This document shows, in pieces, positions 11,193-21,955 of a stretch of DNA of 64,000 nucleotides. Positions within the stretch are counted from its first letter, which is position 1. Each line of letters begins with the position of its first letter. Location of the stretch: positions 12,683,932 through 12,747,931 of the forward strand of contig CM033732.1 of NCBI GenBank assembly GCA_019671005.1. The letters are read 5' to 3'. The DNA is from Hibiscus mutabilis. Lineage: Eukaryota; Streptophyta; Magnoliopsida; Malvales; Malvaceae. The translations under genes and the position numbers were made by a program. The notes beneath the pieces are model-generated. The model worked only from the letters and a program-made list of their open reading frames with translations, had not been told where the DNA came from and did no database searches.

Positions 11193-12173
11193 TTGCAGCA
11201 AAGAATTTCGATCGAATTTCCTTACTTCTCAACAGATTGAACTCTTAAGAACCTATCTTACTAACAACTGCCATTGTAAAAAAAATCATGTCTAAAAAGG
11301 AACAAACAAAACAAAAATTTTGCATTATCGATCTGCCCCCACCATATTGGATTCGAGGACATGTGCCACCAACATGGCTAACTATTCCATTCCTGATAAC
11401 CTGATGAGAAAAAGAGAGATACCGGCATCTATGACAACACCCTTTGCACTGATTCACGTGAACTCGGAACTCCTCACTCTCTTAGTTTTACTTTCTTGTT
11501 AAATGTTGGTATGTATATTCCACTGGTTATTTCAAATTTAATGAAAATCCAGCTACCCTTTTGTCACTAAAACAAGAAAGTTAAGCACTTTTGCTTAAAT
11601 TAGAGGCATGTAATGAGAATCAACCTACTGTTTGACATGAAACTGCAAAACGACAGCTACCACCAAAAGTGAACCAATACAAAAGAACCTGCTTCCCCTT
11701 TTCTTTTCTAAACTGGGTTCAAACCACGCTGGCAACCCAGTGAAAGTAACAAGTAGTAATAATAGGCTGTGTATTTCTGGATCCAAGTATCAACCCCCAC
11801 CCTTTCTTCTTGTTCAGTTTTTCATAGAAACGGAACAGAATTTTCTGCACATTGATTCCCTGTGTAGGCTTACATACAAAGAAGATCAAATTGACAGAAG
11901 AAAAGCATGCGATGTGAGCCAGCAGCTTTCTCGTAGAAGGATTTGACACTTGAAATGTTCTCAAATAGTAGCAAAAAGCCTCAGATTTGAAGCTGTAAAT
12001 AGATAAAAACGCAGCACCCTTTTCAATCCTCGGATTCGAGCAACAAACCTAGTTCAAATCCTGCAGAATTTGTGCATAATAAAATAGAGATTAGTATTTT
12101 AAAACTTAAACACGCATTAGAAAATTAGAAAGAGTGAATATCACTGTCAAGCTAAATTTATTGAATTTTTTCG
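11193..12173. other. Interior non-coding DNA of the Pack-MULE
   Basis: This lies upstream of the captured exon A and may be the donor gene's leader, leader intron or promoter. I see no coding match, although short open frames exist on both strands. Its origin could be settled by comparison with the donor gene. Confidence 0.35.
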
Positions 12174-12381
12174 AATTATGACTAAATTGATTAGATGTGT
12201 AAATACAAAGTACTAAATGTGCTATTATACAAAATTTCATAATAGTCACGTCAAGTATTAACGGCCAAATTACTATTTTATTACAAAACATAAAATTTAA
12301 TTGTCATTTTGTAGCATTTGAAAGTTTAATTACCATTCTGTATCTTTAATAAAGTTTAATAACCATTTTAGTACTTTACCC
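12174..12381 (-). repeat. Right terminal inverted repeat of the Pack-MULE
   Basis: This is the reverse-complement partner of 10227-10447. It ends ...GTACTTTACCC at 12381, directly before the right target duplication. Confidence 0.8.
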
Positions 12382-12390
12382 TTTAATCTA
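12382..12390. repeat. Target-site duplication, right
   Basis: TTTAATCTA matches the left copy TTTAATTTA (10218-10226) at 8 of 9 bases. Confidence 0.7.
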
Positions 12391-12854
12391 ACATGTATTG
12401 TCTGACTATTACCTTTCTTTTGAATATACATTTCATAGTCAAAACATTTTTACATTAAACATATAATTAAAACATTAATTCGACGTAAATAGTTTACAAT
12501 CGATGCATTAAACGAGTATAAATCATATAAAAACTATACATATCACACCAATTTTTTAATTTATTTTTCCTTTTTTTTAAAAAGGAAAGTTAAAACACTT
12601 GATAAAATATACACAAAGTTATGGAAAAAGAAAAGAAAAACACATAATATACTATACACACAAAATATTCAGCGACGTGTTATTTGGTCTGCCCAAACCA
12701 AGCAATCAACCTCTGATGGTGGTTTAGACTTTAAAAGACAACGTAGGATAGAACTCAACTTTATTTTCACAACATGACATCACACATGAAAATGTGGACG
12801 AGCTAGCTACTAGATGTTCTTTGATTATAAGGCGAGAACATTGGTGACGAGAAC
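12391..12854. other. 3' flank of the CNR8-like gene
   Basis: A+T-rich DNA. The part next to 12855 should include the 3' untranslated region of the - strand gene. No repeat or RNA gene is recognised. Confidence 0.4.
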
Positions 12855-15221
12855 TCAGGCCCCACGGACCATGGACTGCCCCCCAGGAGGGACCATGGCT
12901 AGGACAGCCTGAGTATTGAACCCTGGATGGTGCAACCTTCGACGTACCTCACGCCCTTCCTGGCAAACAGCGCATGGATGACACAGAACATGGGTTGCCA
13001 AGTCACAGGTTAACTCACACTGTTCGCGTTGCAACTCATCCTCCATGCAGCCTCCACAGCATCCGCATGACCTGTTAAGTGCCTCAAAGCTTCCCTGTTC
13101 ATCCAAAGAAAACCGATCATACTCAGACATGAGTGTGATTGTTGAATACGACTAAATGTCCAACCATGGTTATCGGTACCAGACTTGTAGCAACATAACG
13201 ACCGGTATGTACAGTTTCAGTCCTTAAAACGGACCGAAATGTCTAAGTTTTGTTTCAGTAAAAATCCAGGTTTTTTTTACAGTTTCAGCCAAACAAAAAA
13301 TTATTTTAAAAGGGCTTAAATTAAATGTTTTAATATCAGGGAGGGGCTAAAAAGGCAAATAACCCATTAACCAAAGGAGTGACCAAGGCCCCTACCTGCC
13401 TCCCTTTGGCTTCCTCTCTGAGATTAAAACTTTTAACGCTTTTCCCTAGTTCATATTGGCATAAAAAGATGTAGCTTAGAAATAGAAGAAAAGTATTTAA
13501 CATATAAAGGTTCAAACTCCAAATCTACTACAGGCTTCCTCGTGATTGTATGAATTGAGCTAGCCTAAACCTGGGATTCATATTGTTCCATTGATTCTAG
13601 GCATAAAACTCCTTGCTGCCGACCACAAGGAAAAGAAACCAACGAATGAATCATGAACTATTTCAATAGCTAAAGGTTCACCAACAGTGCATACGGAGAC
13701 GAAGATATAACTACCAGTACCACATCACAATATGAAAGCAGAACTTTCCAAAAACCAAATCAAACATCGATAGACAGACGTTAACCTGTCATTACTATTG
13801 GAAATAAAACATCAATTGACAAAGTCTATACTCTATATAGATACAAACTATATCAATGGTAAAAAACAAGTCGAAGAAGATGAAATATAAGATTAACTTG
13901 CCTCAAGATTGAACTTTCGCCGAATTGCAGTACGGGTAGAGTATGAAAACCATGGTGCAAGGCAATTCCAACCGAAAAATGAGTTCCCAATCAGGTAGAG
14001 AGCCGAGTACGGCAAGCAGTGATTTGCAAAGGTCCCAGGATCAGATCCAAGTCTTTCAGCATTGGTTCCATATAGCACACAAGGGACCAAGCTTCCAAGG
14101 AGACCTGGCCAAGCAAAATAAGCACACAAAAAATTTCACAATTGACAAATTAGACACAAGAAATATTTTATATATAATAAATAAATAAATGAAACTGGCA
14201 AAACATTCTCTGATACTTTATTTTATCCAAATTTGAACTTCGTAAATCATAAAAGATCGATCTGAGATTTGAATCCAAATCCATTAGATATCAACTCAGG
14301 TAACTGAATGAACTGGACTAAAGCTTTAGTTCACAAGTCAAATCTGCTAAATATCATAAAACATACTGGATATGAATCCAAATCCGCTAAATATCACCAC
14401 GGGTAACTGCATTAACCGGATTAAACCTTCCGTTCACAAGTTAAATCCACTTAATATCATAAAAGATATGAGATTCGAATCCAAATCTGTTAAATGATCA
14501 CCCAGGTAACCGCATGAACTGGATTAAACCTTTAGTTCACAAGTCCAATCGGCTAAATATAATAAAAGATGTGAGATTTGAATCCAAATCCGCTAATTAT
14601 GACCATGGATTAAGCTTTGAGTTCACTGATCAGTGATCACAATCTACCTTTACTCAAATATAATTGGTCTTTTGATTTTTCCAAAACTTTCCTTTCAAAA
14701 TTCCAATTTCTCTACATCTATAATCAATATAAATTCTTTTATACAAAACAATAATACGAACATCAGCTTTAAGTTTATAAACTAGCAATTAAGCTCCTAA
14801 TCAATGGAAAAATCCCATATTTCATAAAAGATTAAAAATCTCAAATTGAACAAAATTTCTACCATCAGATCCAAATCCAATTACGAAACCCTTCGAATAA
14901 ATCATAAAAAGACATACAAACTTCAATGTCGCTACTGCAAAACTCATCGTTACGGCCAAGACAAGCGAAGAGAGATGAGTTCCACTGAGATCGGCGCAAG
15001 GGTTCCCCGACGACACTCCGGTGGACTAACGGCAGCCCATCAGCCGTCCACCCAAGAACATGGCCGGTACTATCTACCGGCGAAGATGACAGCACGGCGG
15101 TAACTTCCTTTGACTCTTTACCATTTGGTTTCTCTTTCAAATCTTCGCCGAGCACTTGTTTGCTCAAAAGAGGACTCGATTCTTGGTTTTCGTTGCTGCT
15201 GTTGTCATTGAAATCTGCCAT
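12855..15221 (-). CDS. CNR8: PLAC8-family protein, cell number regulator 8-like, three exons
   Basis: CDS order on the - strand: 15221-14918, 14104-13902, 13094-12855; the product is 248 aa. The start at 15221 gives MADFNDNSSNENQ followed by the family's SSPLLSKQ. Landmarks are GWTADGLPL, ACLGRNDEFCSSDIEVC, then CLLGSLVPC (residues 102-110, the PLAC8 cysteine motif). Next come TFANHCLPYSALYLIGNS (a probable membrane segment), WFSYSTRTAIRRKFNLE, and the cysteine-rich C-terminus CGCCGGC and CHPCAVCQEGRE (207-216). The family (cell number regulators, PCR proteins) comprises plasma-membrane proteins linked to organ size and metal handling; a specific role here is an inference. Intron 1 is GT-AG. 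Intron 2 has a GC donor (AG|GCAAGT), the only choice that keeps the frame. An old tandem repeat fills part of intron 1. Confidence 0.9.
14246..14640. repeat. Tandem repeat of about 103 bp inside intron 1 of the CNR8-like gene
   Basis: About 3.7 diverged copies begin near 14246, 14355, 14458 and 14561. Each has ATAAAAGAT, GAGATT.GAATCCAAATC, GCTAAATAT, GGTAAC.GCATGAACTGG, ATTAAACCTTTAGTTCACAAG. The repeat is wholly intronic and does not touch splice sites. Confidence 0.8.
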
Positions 15222-15454
15222 ATTTTCTGGGATTAGATTGTGGAAGAGAAAGATCAAATTTGAAGGTGTAAGAAAATTGTGGAATTAGATTTGGATCTAA
15301 AAAATGGAATTGGAGTGACAAAACAATAAGAGGCGGAGAAGGTGATTATTCTGTAAAAAAAAAAAGTTGGATTAGCTTCTTAGCATGGTAAGAAACATTA
15401 CATTGACAATTAACGGATAGTTGATAATAGATAATTAATAGTAGATAATAAATT
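15222..15454. promoter_or_regulatory. Upstream region of the CNR8-like gene
   Basis: This is the expected 5' untranslated region and proximal promoter of the - strand gene. No clear TATA box stands out. A 9-bp target duplication of the next MITE (TAATAAATT) occupies 15446-15454. Confidence 0.4.
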
Positions 15455-15714
15455 GGGAAATAATTTTATATACAAATCGTGTAAATTTTAGTTTATACGT
15501 GCCTTTTAGTTTTAAGGGTTAGAGTTTTAGTTTATTTAAAGTTTAGGGGTTTAGGTTGTATGGTTTAGAATTTAAGGTTAGTGTTTAGAATTTAGTGTAC
15601 AATGGTTAATGTTTAGGGTTTAGATTTTTAGGGTTAAGGTTAAGTTTTTATAATGTAAATACGCATGCTTGTGTAAAATTAGTTTTACACAGTCTGTATA
15701 TCAAAGTTTTACCT
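15455..15714. mobile_element. Mutator-type MITE, 260 bp
   Basis: The ends are imperfect inverted repeats: GGGAAATAATTTTATATAC and, in reverse complement, AGGTAAAACTTTGATATAC, continuing to a shared GTGTAAA. A perfect 9-bp target duplication TAATAAATT lies at 15446-15454 and 15715-15723. The middle consists of degenerate TTTAGGG-like words. No coding capacity. Confidence 0.72.
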
Positions 15715-15723
15715 TAATAAATT

Positions 15724-16502
15724 ACATCAGTTAATAGCAGATAGTTGATAACATTAGTTGATTTAATTAACGAATTATATTAGTTGATTGTATAAAAGTA
15801 TTTGATAAAATTAATTTATAGCTAATAGTTATTTGATTATTTGAATAAGCAAAATGACATATAAGAATATAATTATATTTTACACTTGTTTGAATAATTT
15901 ATTAATTATTAACCTTTTAAATATATTAATATTAATTAAATTATAAAAATTAATTTTTTAATATCATTACTGTGTATATATGAGGGCATACATATTATTT
16001 TTTTATTTATAAAATTATTTTTTAATATAATTTTAATAATTATTAAATTTAGATGTATATATTAATTTCTTATCATTAAAATTATATTTTGAATATAATT
16101 TTATTGATTATTAAATTTATATGTATTTATTAATTTATATTTTAATGTCTTATTTATAAAATTATTTTTTAATTTCATTAGTTAATAAATTTATGTTATT
16201 TAGAGTTTTTTTATAATTATCAAGGACAAAATAGTCTTTACAAGTCTTTTATTCAAACCTCTAACTCAAAAAGTTTCTAAGAGGAGCTTTTCAAAATGAG
16301 AGATTTCACCTAAGTTCGCTATTAAAATCCTCTATTTACCAAACATCTAAATTAACTGATTTGACTGGTCAAACCTCTAAAAATGCTTCAAACCTCTAAT
16401 TTCAGCTCAAAAGTTGTTTACCAAATAGGGCCATTAACAAAGCATCATTAAAAAGATTAAACAAAATAATTAACTTAGTTAAAAAAACAAAAAATAAAAT
16501 AA
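15724..16502. other. Very A+T-rich non-coding DNA
   Basis: Blocks such as TATAAAATTATTTTTTAAT recur loosely between 15940 and 16200. A stretch at 16250-16437 ends in TACCAAATAGGGCC, which resembles a hAT-type element end, but I could not find its partner. No gene. Confidence 0.35.
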
Positions 16503-16505
16503 TTA

Positions 16506-16989
16506 GGGTCCTTTTGATTTTAGATAATAGAGCCTTTTTTATTTTCAGAAAATAAAAAACTGTAAAAAATTGTTTGGTTGAAAAATTAGAAAATAATTTT
16601 TAAAAAATAAAAAGTGAAAATTTTGAAAACATAAAAAATGCTTTAATTGCTTTCATTGAAAATATTTTAGAAAGGTGAAAAATATAAAATAAATGTTTTT
16701 TTTAATTTTAACATCATTTTAATCCGGGTTTGAATCTTTTTAATGTCATTTCTTAAATTTTTGTTTATTTATTTATTATTATACTAATATTTTTAACTAT
16801 ATTTTATTTTAATTATTTAATAATTATTTTTTTATTTGAAAAGTTAATACCAAACACATTTTCGCTATTTTATTTTTGAAAACAAAATTTTATTTCTACT
16901 AACCAAACATATTTTTTAATTTTTAGAAAATTAAATATAAAAATATTTTTTTAAAAATAAAATATATATATTTTAAAATAAACATACCC
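16506..16989. mobile_element. Tourist/Harbinger-like MITE, 484 bp
   Basis: The element is flanked by TTA on both sides (16503-16505 and 16990-16992), the typical Harbinger target duplication. The ends GGGTCCTTTTGATTTTAG and reverse complement GGGTATGTTTATTTTAAA form imperfect inverted repeats, and the interior is also partly self-complementary (TTGGTTGAAAAATTAG against CTAACCAAACAT). No coding. Confidence 0.6.
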
Positions 16990-16992
16990 TTA

Positions 16993-18184
16993 GCTTTTGT
17001 TTATTTATTCATTAGCTGTCTTTTGATTCAATCTGTCCGCAGTTGTTTTGTCTTTATATATGTCCTACGCCCAAATGCGGTCCAAAAGTACCCAAGCCAA
17101 GCCATACTTACAATTAAGAGCAAATAAATTTCGATTCAATTCGAAAAATTAGTAAGTGATTCAAGGTAATTTCAATTAGTGAGCAAATTTTTGAATTTGA
17201 GTCGAGTCCGGATTTTAACCATTCAGAAAAGTAAATATTTTTATTTTGCAATTTGGTCTTTGATTCTATTATTTTTTTCATTTTCCTTTTATTTTAAATT
17301 TATTTGATCAAGTTTGAACCATATGCTCGTTAATCACTATAGAATACTTATAAAATTTCAAATTCTCTTTTGACAACAAATTTCATCTTTTTATAATCTA
17401 GTCTCTCCATTTTGTATGATTTTTTTATTTAATTTCTCATTCATTTTAAGCTATTTTTTAACAAATTTAAACGAGATGCTCCTTAATTATTGTAGAATAC
17501 ATGTGTACCTCTAATTCATCTTTTTAACAACAAATTTATTATTTTTGTAATTTAATTTTATAATTTTTTATTTTATTCAATTTGGTCATCCAACTACAAC
17601 TCTCTGTAAAATATTTCTTATCAATTTAATCCATCAAGCAATGAAAAAATAGTATGATTTTATCCAAGTCCCATATTTTTTTCTTGGATGGAATTGAAAC
17701 AACAAACAAAATTTCTCAAATATTAATCAAATAAAGCACGGAATATTATAATTTATAGATAAAGTTATTATTTACATCCCTTTTACGTTATTTTAATGAT
17801 AGTTTAAAACGTGTTTCGTGTCTAATCTCTGCATTTCCATTTTGTAACTGCAAAATATATCACAAAAATACTAACAGTTATCTATAACAATAAAATAATT
17901 AACCGATAAGCAACAAAAAACTAATTAAACTAAAAGATAAATAATTAAAAAATACATGAAAATTACAACAGTTTTTGTTATCTATTGAAAATTTTCCGAC
18001 TTTTCCCCAACTTTACTGCTACTATTTCTTTCTATCGAATTTTCTCAACTATTTCTCTTATCTTTTGTTTTTGGTGCGAAGAGATGAAACATGTGTTGAT
18101 CATATAGAGAAGCTATAGAGGAAAAATGCACATTCTTAAAAAAAATCATTTTTTTTCACAAAAATCTGTCGAGGAAAAATGCAT
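16993..18184. other. A+T-rich non-coding DNA
   Basis: No open frame, RNA gene or bounded repeat is supported. A loose duplication (AGAATAC...CAACAAATTT, near 17330-17400 and 17490-17540) suggests old repeat debris. Confidence 0.35.
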
Positions 18185-18472
18185 CCCAAAATACTCTCCC
18201 AACGTTCTTACAAAACTACTCCTTCAACATAGTTATAATAATTATAGAGATTACACAAGAAAATTACATCTCTCTAAAATAATTTTTTTACCATAGTTTT
18301 AAAGTTTAAAAATTAATCTATATTTACGGATTCAAATACTTGGTCTCAAAATTTTTTATCTCATAAGACTTTTTAACTAAATATAAATCTACTTACCAAA
18401 TGTTCTTCGACAACTAAAATTACAATAAAGTTTAACTTAATTATTAATTAGATTTGGAGTTAATATGTAACA
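18185..18472 (-). repeat. LTR copy 3, truncated
   Basis: It shares ACTCCTTCAACATAGTTA, TAGAGATTACACAAG, TAAGACTTTTTAACTAAATA and the end GTTAATATGTAACA with the other two LTRs. The opposite part is missing. Confidence 0.6.
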
Positions 18473-18758
18473 ATCTTTCCCTTGACACAAATTCTATTCG
18501 TACATTGTTTATCAAGTCTTCAACAATCCTAATTTTTATTTAAGCCAAATATTCATTGAAGTACCATTGTCAATTCTTCAAAAATTTCAATTTTTATGTA
18601 ATATCCGTTGAAGCGCCACTAGATTGAATGAGAAATACTCACCCCACAAATGAAAAACTCGTAGTAAAATCCTTTTTTTGTCTCCTATATCACTAAAAAA
18701 ATCATAAGAGCAAATTGTTTCGGAACTCCTTTAACTTCAGCATGGCTATGATATCACT

Positions 18759-19322
18759 CGTTCGGATTTTTTAAGAGAAAAAAAAAACAAAGTGAGATAA
18801 ATACAAATTAAGATATGTACAAGAGACGAGATTTAACGTGGATCGACTTTGCCTACCTTAACGGATGAGAGAAACAATAATCCACTATAAACGTAGAGAT
18901 CACAAAGAGAACAAATACATGCAATTCCTTGTATCTCAAATCACTTCTTCAATGTCCATACAAAATTCATCTCTACAACATAGTTACAATAGTGGTAAAG
19001 ATCGTAAAAAGAATTAAATCACTCCAAAATAATTCTCTACTATAGTTCTAAAGGTTAAAAGTTACTTTACATTTACATAGTCAAATATTTGATCACCAAA
19101 AGACCTTATTCCAAAAATAATTGTCTAACGATCTTCTAAAGGTTAAAAATTACTTTATATTTATAGAGTTAAATATTTGATCTTTAAGAGATCTTATTTC
19201 ATAAGACTTCTTAACTAAACATAAATATTTATTATTAAGTATACATTAAGTAATCTTCAACTACTATAATTGCAATAAAACATAACTTAATTATCAATTA
19301 AAATTTGAGCTAATATGTAACA
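18759..19322 (-). repeat. LTR copy 2 of the TRIM-like array, 564 bp
   Basis: On the + strand it runs CGTTCGGATTTTTTAAG...CTAATATGTAACA. The adjacent primer site is decayed to TGATATCA. The outer TG has mutated to CG. Confidence 0.65.
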
Positions 19323-19595
19323 ATTTCTTTCTTGTCACAAATTTCATTTAAAAATTCTGTCATAAAATATTCAACAACTTCAGTTCTTACGTAAGTTAAA
19401 TATCTGTTAAAGAAATGTCGTCCGGTCTTCAATAAATTGAGTTCTTACATAAGATTTGTTAAAAAACTGCTAGATTGTTGAGGTATATTGTAACTGAAAA
19501 AACCGTTGTAGTAAAATCATTCTTGCATTTCTCCAAAATCGCTAACAAAAATTATACCAAAAAATTCTTTGAAACTACACAACTCGAAACATGGA

Positions 19596-19606
19596 CTTTG
19601 ATACCA
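19596..19606 (-). other. Primer-binding site of the TRIM-like element
   Basis: Read on the - strand, TGGTATCAAAG stands 2 bases after the LTR end. Plant initiator-Met tRNA sites read TGGTATCAGAG, so this is one mismatch in 11. Confidence 0.7.
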
Positions 19607-19608
19607 CA

Positions 19609-20348
19609 TGTTAGGAATTTTTAAGCAAAAAAAAAAAAATTAAAGTAAGATCAAAACAAAATAAGACACATACAAGAGATGTTATTTAACATAGTTTGAC
19701 CTTACTTACATCTATGAATGAGAAAAATAATAATCCACTATAAACGTAGAGATAAAAAAAGAGCACAAATACATTAATTTTTTTGTATCATATAACACTA
19801 TATATGAGTTATCCACTTACATTATGTAAAACTCAATTAGTTTTACCTAATTTATTACCATTGGATGAGTGAAAATGGATGGATAAGATTAAACAGTCAT
19901 CTCTTTTCCCCTTAAAAATCTCTCATTTTCAAATTTTAAACTTATACATTCATTTCACTCATCCATTGTTCATGAATTAGCGTAAAACTAATTGAGTTTA
20001 ATATAGTGTAAGTGGATCTATCCCTACATATATGTATATATATCTCAAAACATGATGTATCCATGCCCCTACAAAAGTCATCTCTACAACATAATCACAA
20101 TAATTTTAAAGATCACAAAAAGATTACATCTCTCAAAAATAATTCTTCACTATAGTTCTAAAGGTTGAAAACTGCTCTATTATAGAATCGAATATTTGGT
20201 CAACAAGAAACTTTATTCCATAAGACTTCTTAACTAAATATAAATATTTACTTATTAAACAAATCTAATTATCAAGTAATCCTCAACAACTATAATTACA
20301 ATAAAATCTAACTTAATTACCAATTAGAATTTAAGTCAATATGTAACA
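19609..20348 (-). repeat. LTR copy 1 of the TRIM-like array, 740 bp including a nested MITE
   Basis: On the + strand it runs TGTTAGGAATTTTTAAGC...GTCAATATGTAACA, with intact TG and CA ends. Removing the nested 219-bp MITE leaves a length near that of copy 2. Confidence 0.7.
19806..20024. mobile_element. Palindromic MITE nested in LTR copy 1
   Basis: The two halves are reverse complements over about 90-100 bases: TATCCACTTACATTATG on the left pairs with GATCCACTTACACTATA on the right. AAACTCAATTAGTTTTAC and CCATTGGATGAGTGAAA-type words are shared. It could fold into a long hairpin. No coding; the target duplication looks like a short AT word and is not certain. Confidence 0.7.
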
Positions 20349-21955
20349 CATACTAAAATTATCTCTTATCTTAATTATCTAACATACAAATAGCACCGAG
20401 TTTAACCACCGAAAAATATGAATTTAAAACATATACAACAAGCATAACATGTCAAAAATTTAGCATGACCAACCAACTAAATTCATGCACAATATCATAC
20501 TAGACCAATTTGTCTAAAATTATTGTCAAAACATGCTAAATTTATATATACACGCTAGATTTACACACGCGCACACACACAGTAGTAAGGTTTTGTACAT
20601 ACCACCTAAAGAAGTAAAGAACTAATAAAAGAAAAGATAAAACACATGCTTAAGGACTTTTGGTGACTCAAATGAGCAATACAATTTCATGAACCATCAA
20701 ATTAAAAACCTCATGCTAAGCTACATTGAAGTCAGTGTTGTTTTGAGAATTTTAGTCTTACCATGTAAAAACATTAAAGTCATGAAGTTTATACATGTTT
20801 ACAATCAAGTTCCACATAATTTATCTGTATCCAAATTATTAATATTAGTTGAGATATTTACCTATTTGGATCTTATTTTTAATTTATTTGAATCTAGTCC
20901 CTCCATTTTCAATTTCTGATTATATTTTATCCATGAACTTAACTACTAGCTCTGTCCCTGCATGCTAAACTTCGACATTCACATGTTAGACAATCATATT
21001 TGCACAATTTGGTATTATTAGCATCACATACATATCATGTCATTTTAGACATTAATCACATATCATATTTAGCAATTTTCTGAGTAACATAATTAAAATG
21101 TTTAGAGAAAATTTCATGTTGAATTACATATTCAATTATTTTATCCTATTTTAGTATATCACATATGTCAGAATTTAACTTAATAATATTTGTATTATAC
21201 TGTCAAACCTCATGTTTCATATCATACATCACACCAAAATAATATTTTTACAAGTTCAAAACACATTAGAGCATATTCAGCGAAAACTTCCCAATTCGAG
21301 TAAATCATTACTTATCATAAATCATATCATACCATCTTCGAAACAAGATTTTATAAAATTTCATGCTTTACCACATTTATTTGTTACATTTTGGGACTTG
21401 AATTAAGTTAGACTTTTGTTTAAAGTAAAAATCTAGTTTGAGTAGATTTCTTGCTACAAAATTTCCTTCGAAATTAAGTTATTTGTCATATAAATATGCA
21501 ATGTGGTTTATAGTTTTTAGAGAGAGAATTAAGAGAGTAAAAAATAGGTTTACCTACACAAACTCATCATCTTGTATTCTTTTGACATTATAGTGAATCT
21601 TCTCATCTACTTGTGGTTTTTTCGAAAGAGTTTTCCATGTAAAATCTTAGTGTCTTTTTTTACTATGCGATCATTATACTTTTTGTCATCATATGTGAAA
21701 TTTTTATCAGTGAGTTTCAGGTTTGGTTCGATCAAGATAATGACATCGGTAAAGTATAAATTCCTTTGATAGATCAAAACAATAGGTTCTTCCTGTGGCA
21801 AGTCAAGAGGGGAGCAATTTCCACTCAAATGGATTTGGATGATACTCTATTAGGATTTGATAAAATGCCATCATGGTGGACCCTCGAGGATAAATAATGT
21901 AGAGATCGAAAAGGCAATATCCTAATCAATTTTGCATCTACCAGATAAGATTTTA
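20349..21955. other. Non-coding A+T-rich intergenic DNA
   Basis: A short CACACA run lies near 20570. Open frames in this stretch have no recognisable protein features. Nothing else is supported. Confidence 0.35.

Larger units (their letters stand above)
10227..12381. mobile_element. Pack-MULE-like non-autonomous Mutator element carrying a captured kinase-gene fragment
   Basis: The 2155-bp element is bounded by long terminal inverted repeats (10227-10447 and 12174-12381) and a 9-bp target duplication with one mismatch. The outer ends read GAGTAAAATATTAAAGTGG and, in reverse complement, GGGTAAAGTACTAAAATGG. No transposase is encoded. The interior holds exons and introns of a host USP-domain kinase gene plus non-coding DNA that may be its upstream region. 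This is the structure known in rice as a Pack-MULE: a gene fragment duplicated at DNA level, introns kept, between MULE ends. The TIRs differ at roughly one in five positions by eye, suggesting an old insertion. Confidence 0.8.
18185..20348 (-). mobile_element. Tandem TRIM-like array: LTR, spacer, LTR, spacer, LTR
   Basis: Three related LTRs lie in the same direction (18185-18472 partial, 18759-19322, 19609-20348), separated by two related spacers that are each 286 bp (18473-18758, 19323-19608). On the - strand each LTR begins TGTTACATATT; the right-hand copy ends CCTAACA and is followed by TG-TGGTATCAAAG, a match to the initiator-Met tRNA primer site (19596-19606). Before each downstream LTR lies a purine tract such as ACAAGAAAGAAAT. 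There is no gag or pol. Small elements with LTR, primer site and purine tract but no coding, in tandem with shared LTRs, are known as TRIMs. Deletion of a larger Copia element is the alternative. Confidence 0.68.

Noticed and set aside
11245..11457. Cys-rich ORF inside the Pack-MULE
   Set aside because: No family match, and it lies in DNA that is probably leader or intron of the captured gene.
15530..15650. Telomere-like TTTAGGG words suggesting an interstitial telomere
   Set aside because: Too degenerate and wholly within a MITE with its own target duplication. A similar tract near 24855-24975 is also degenerate.
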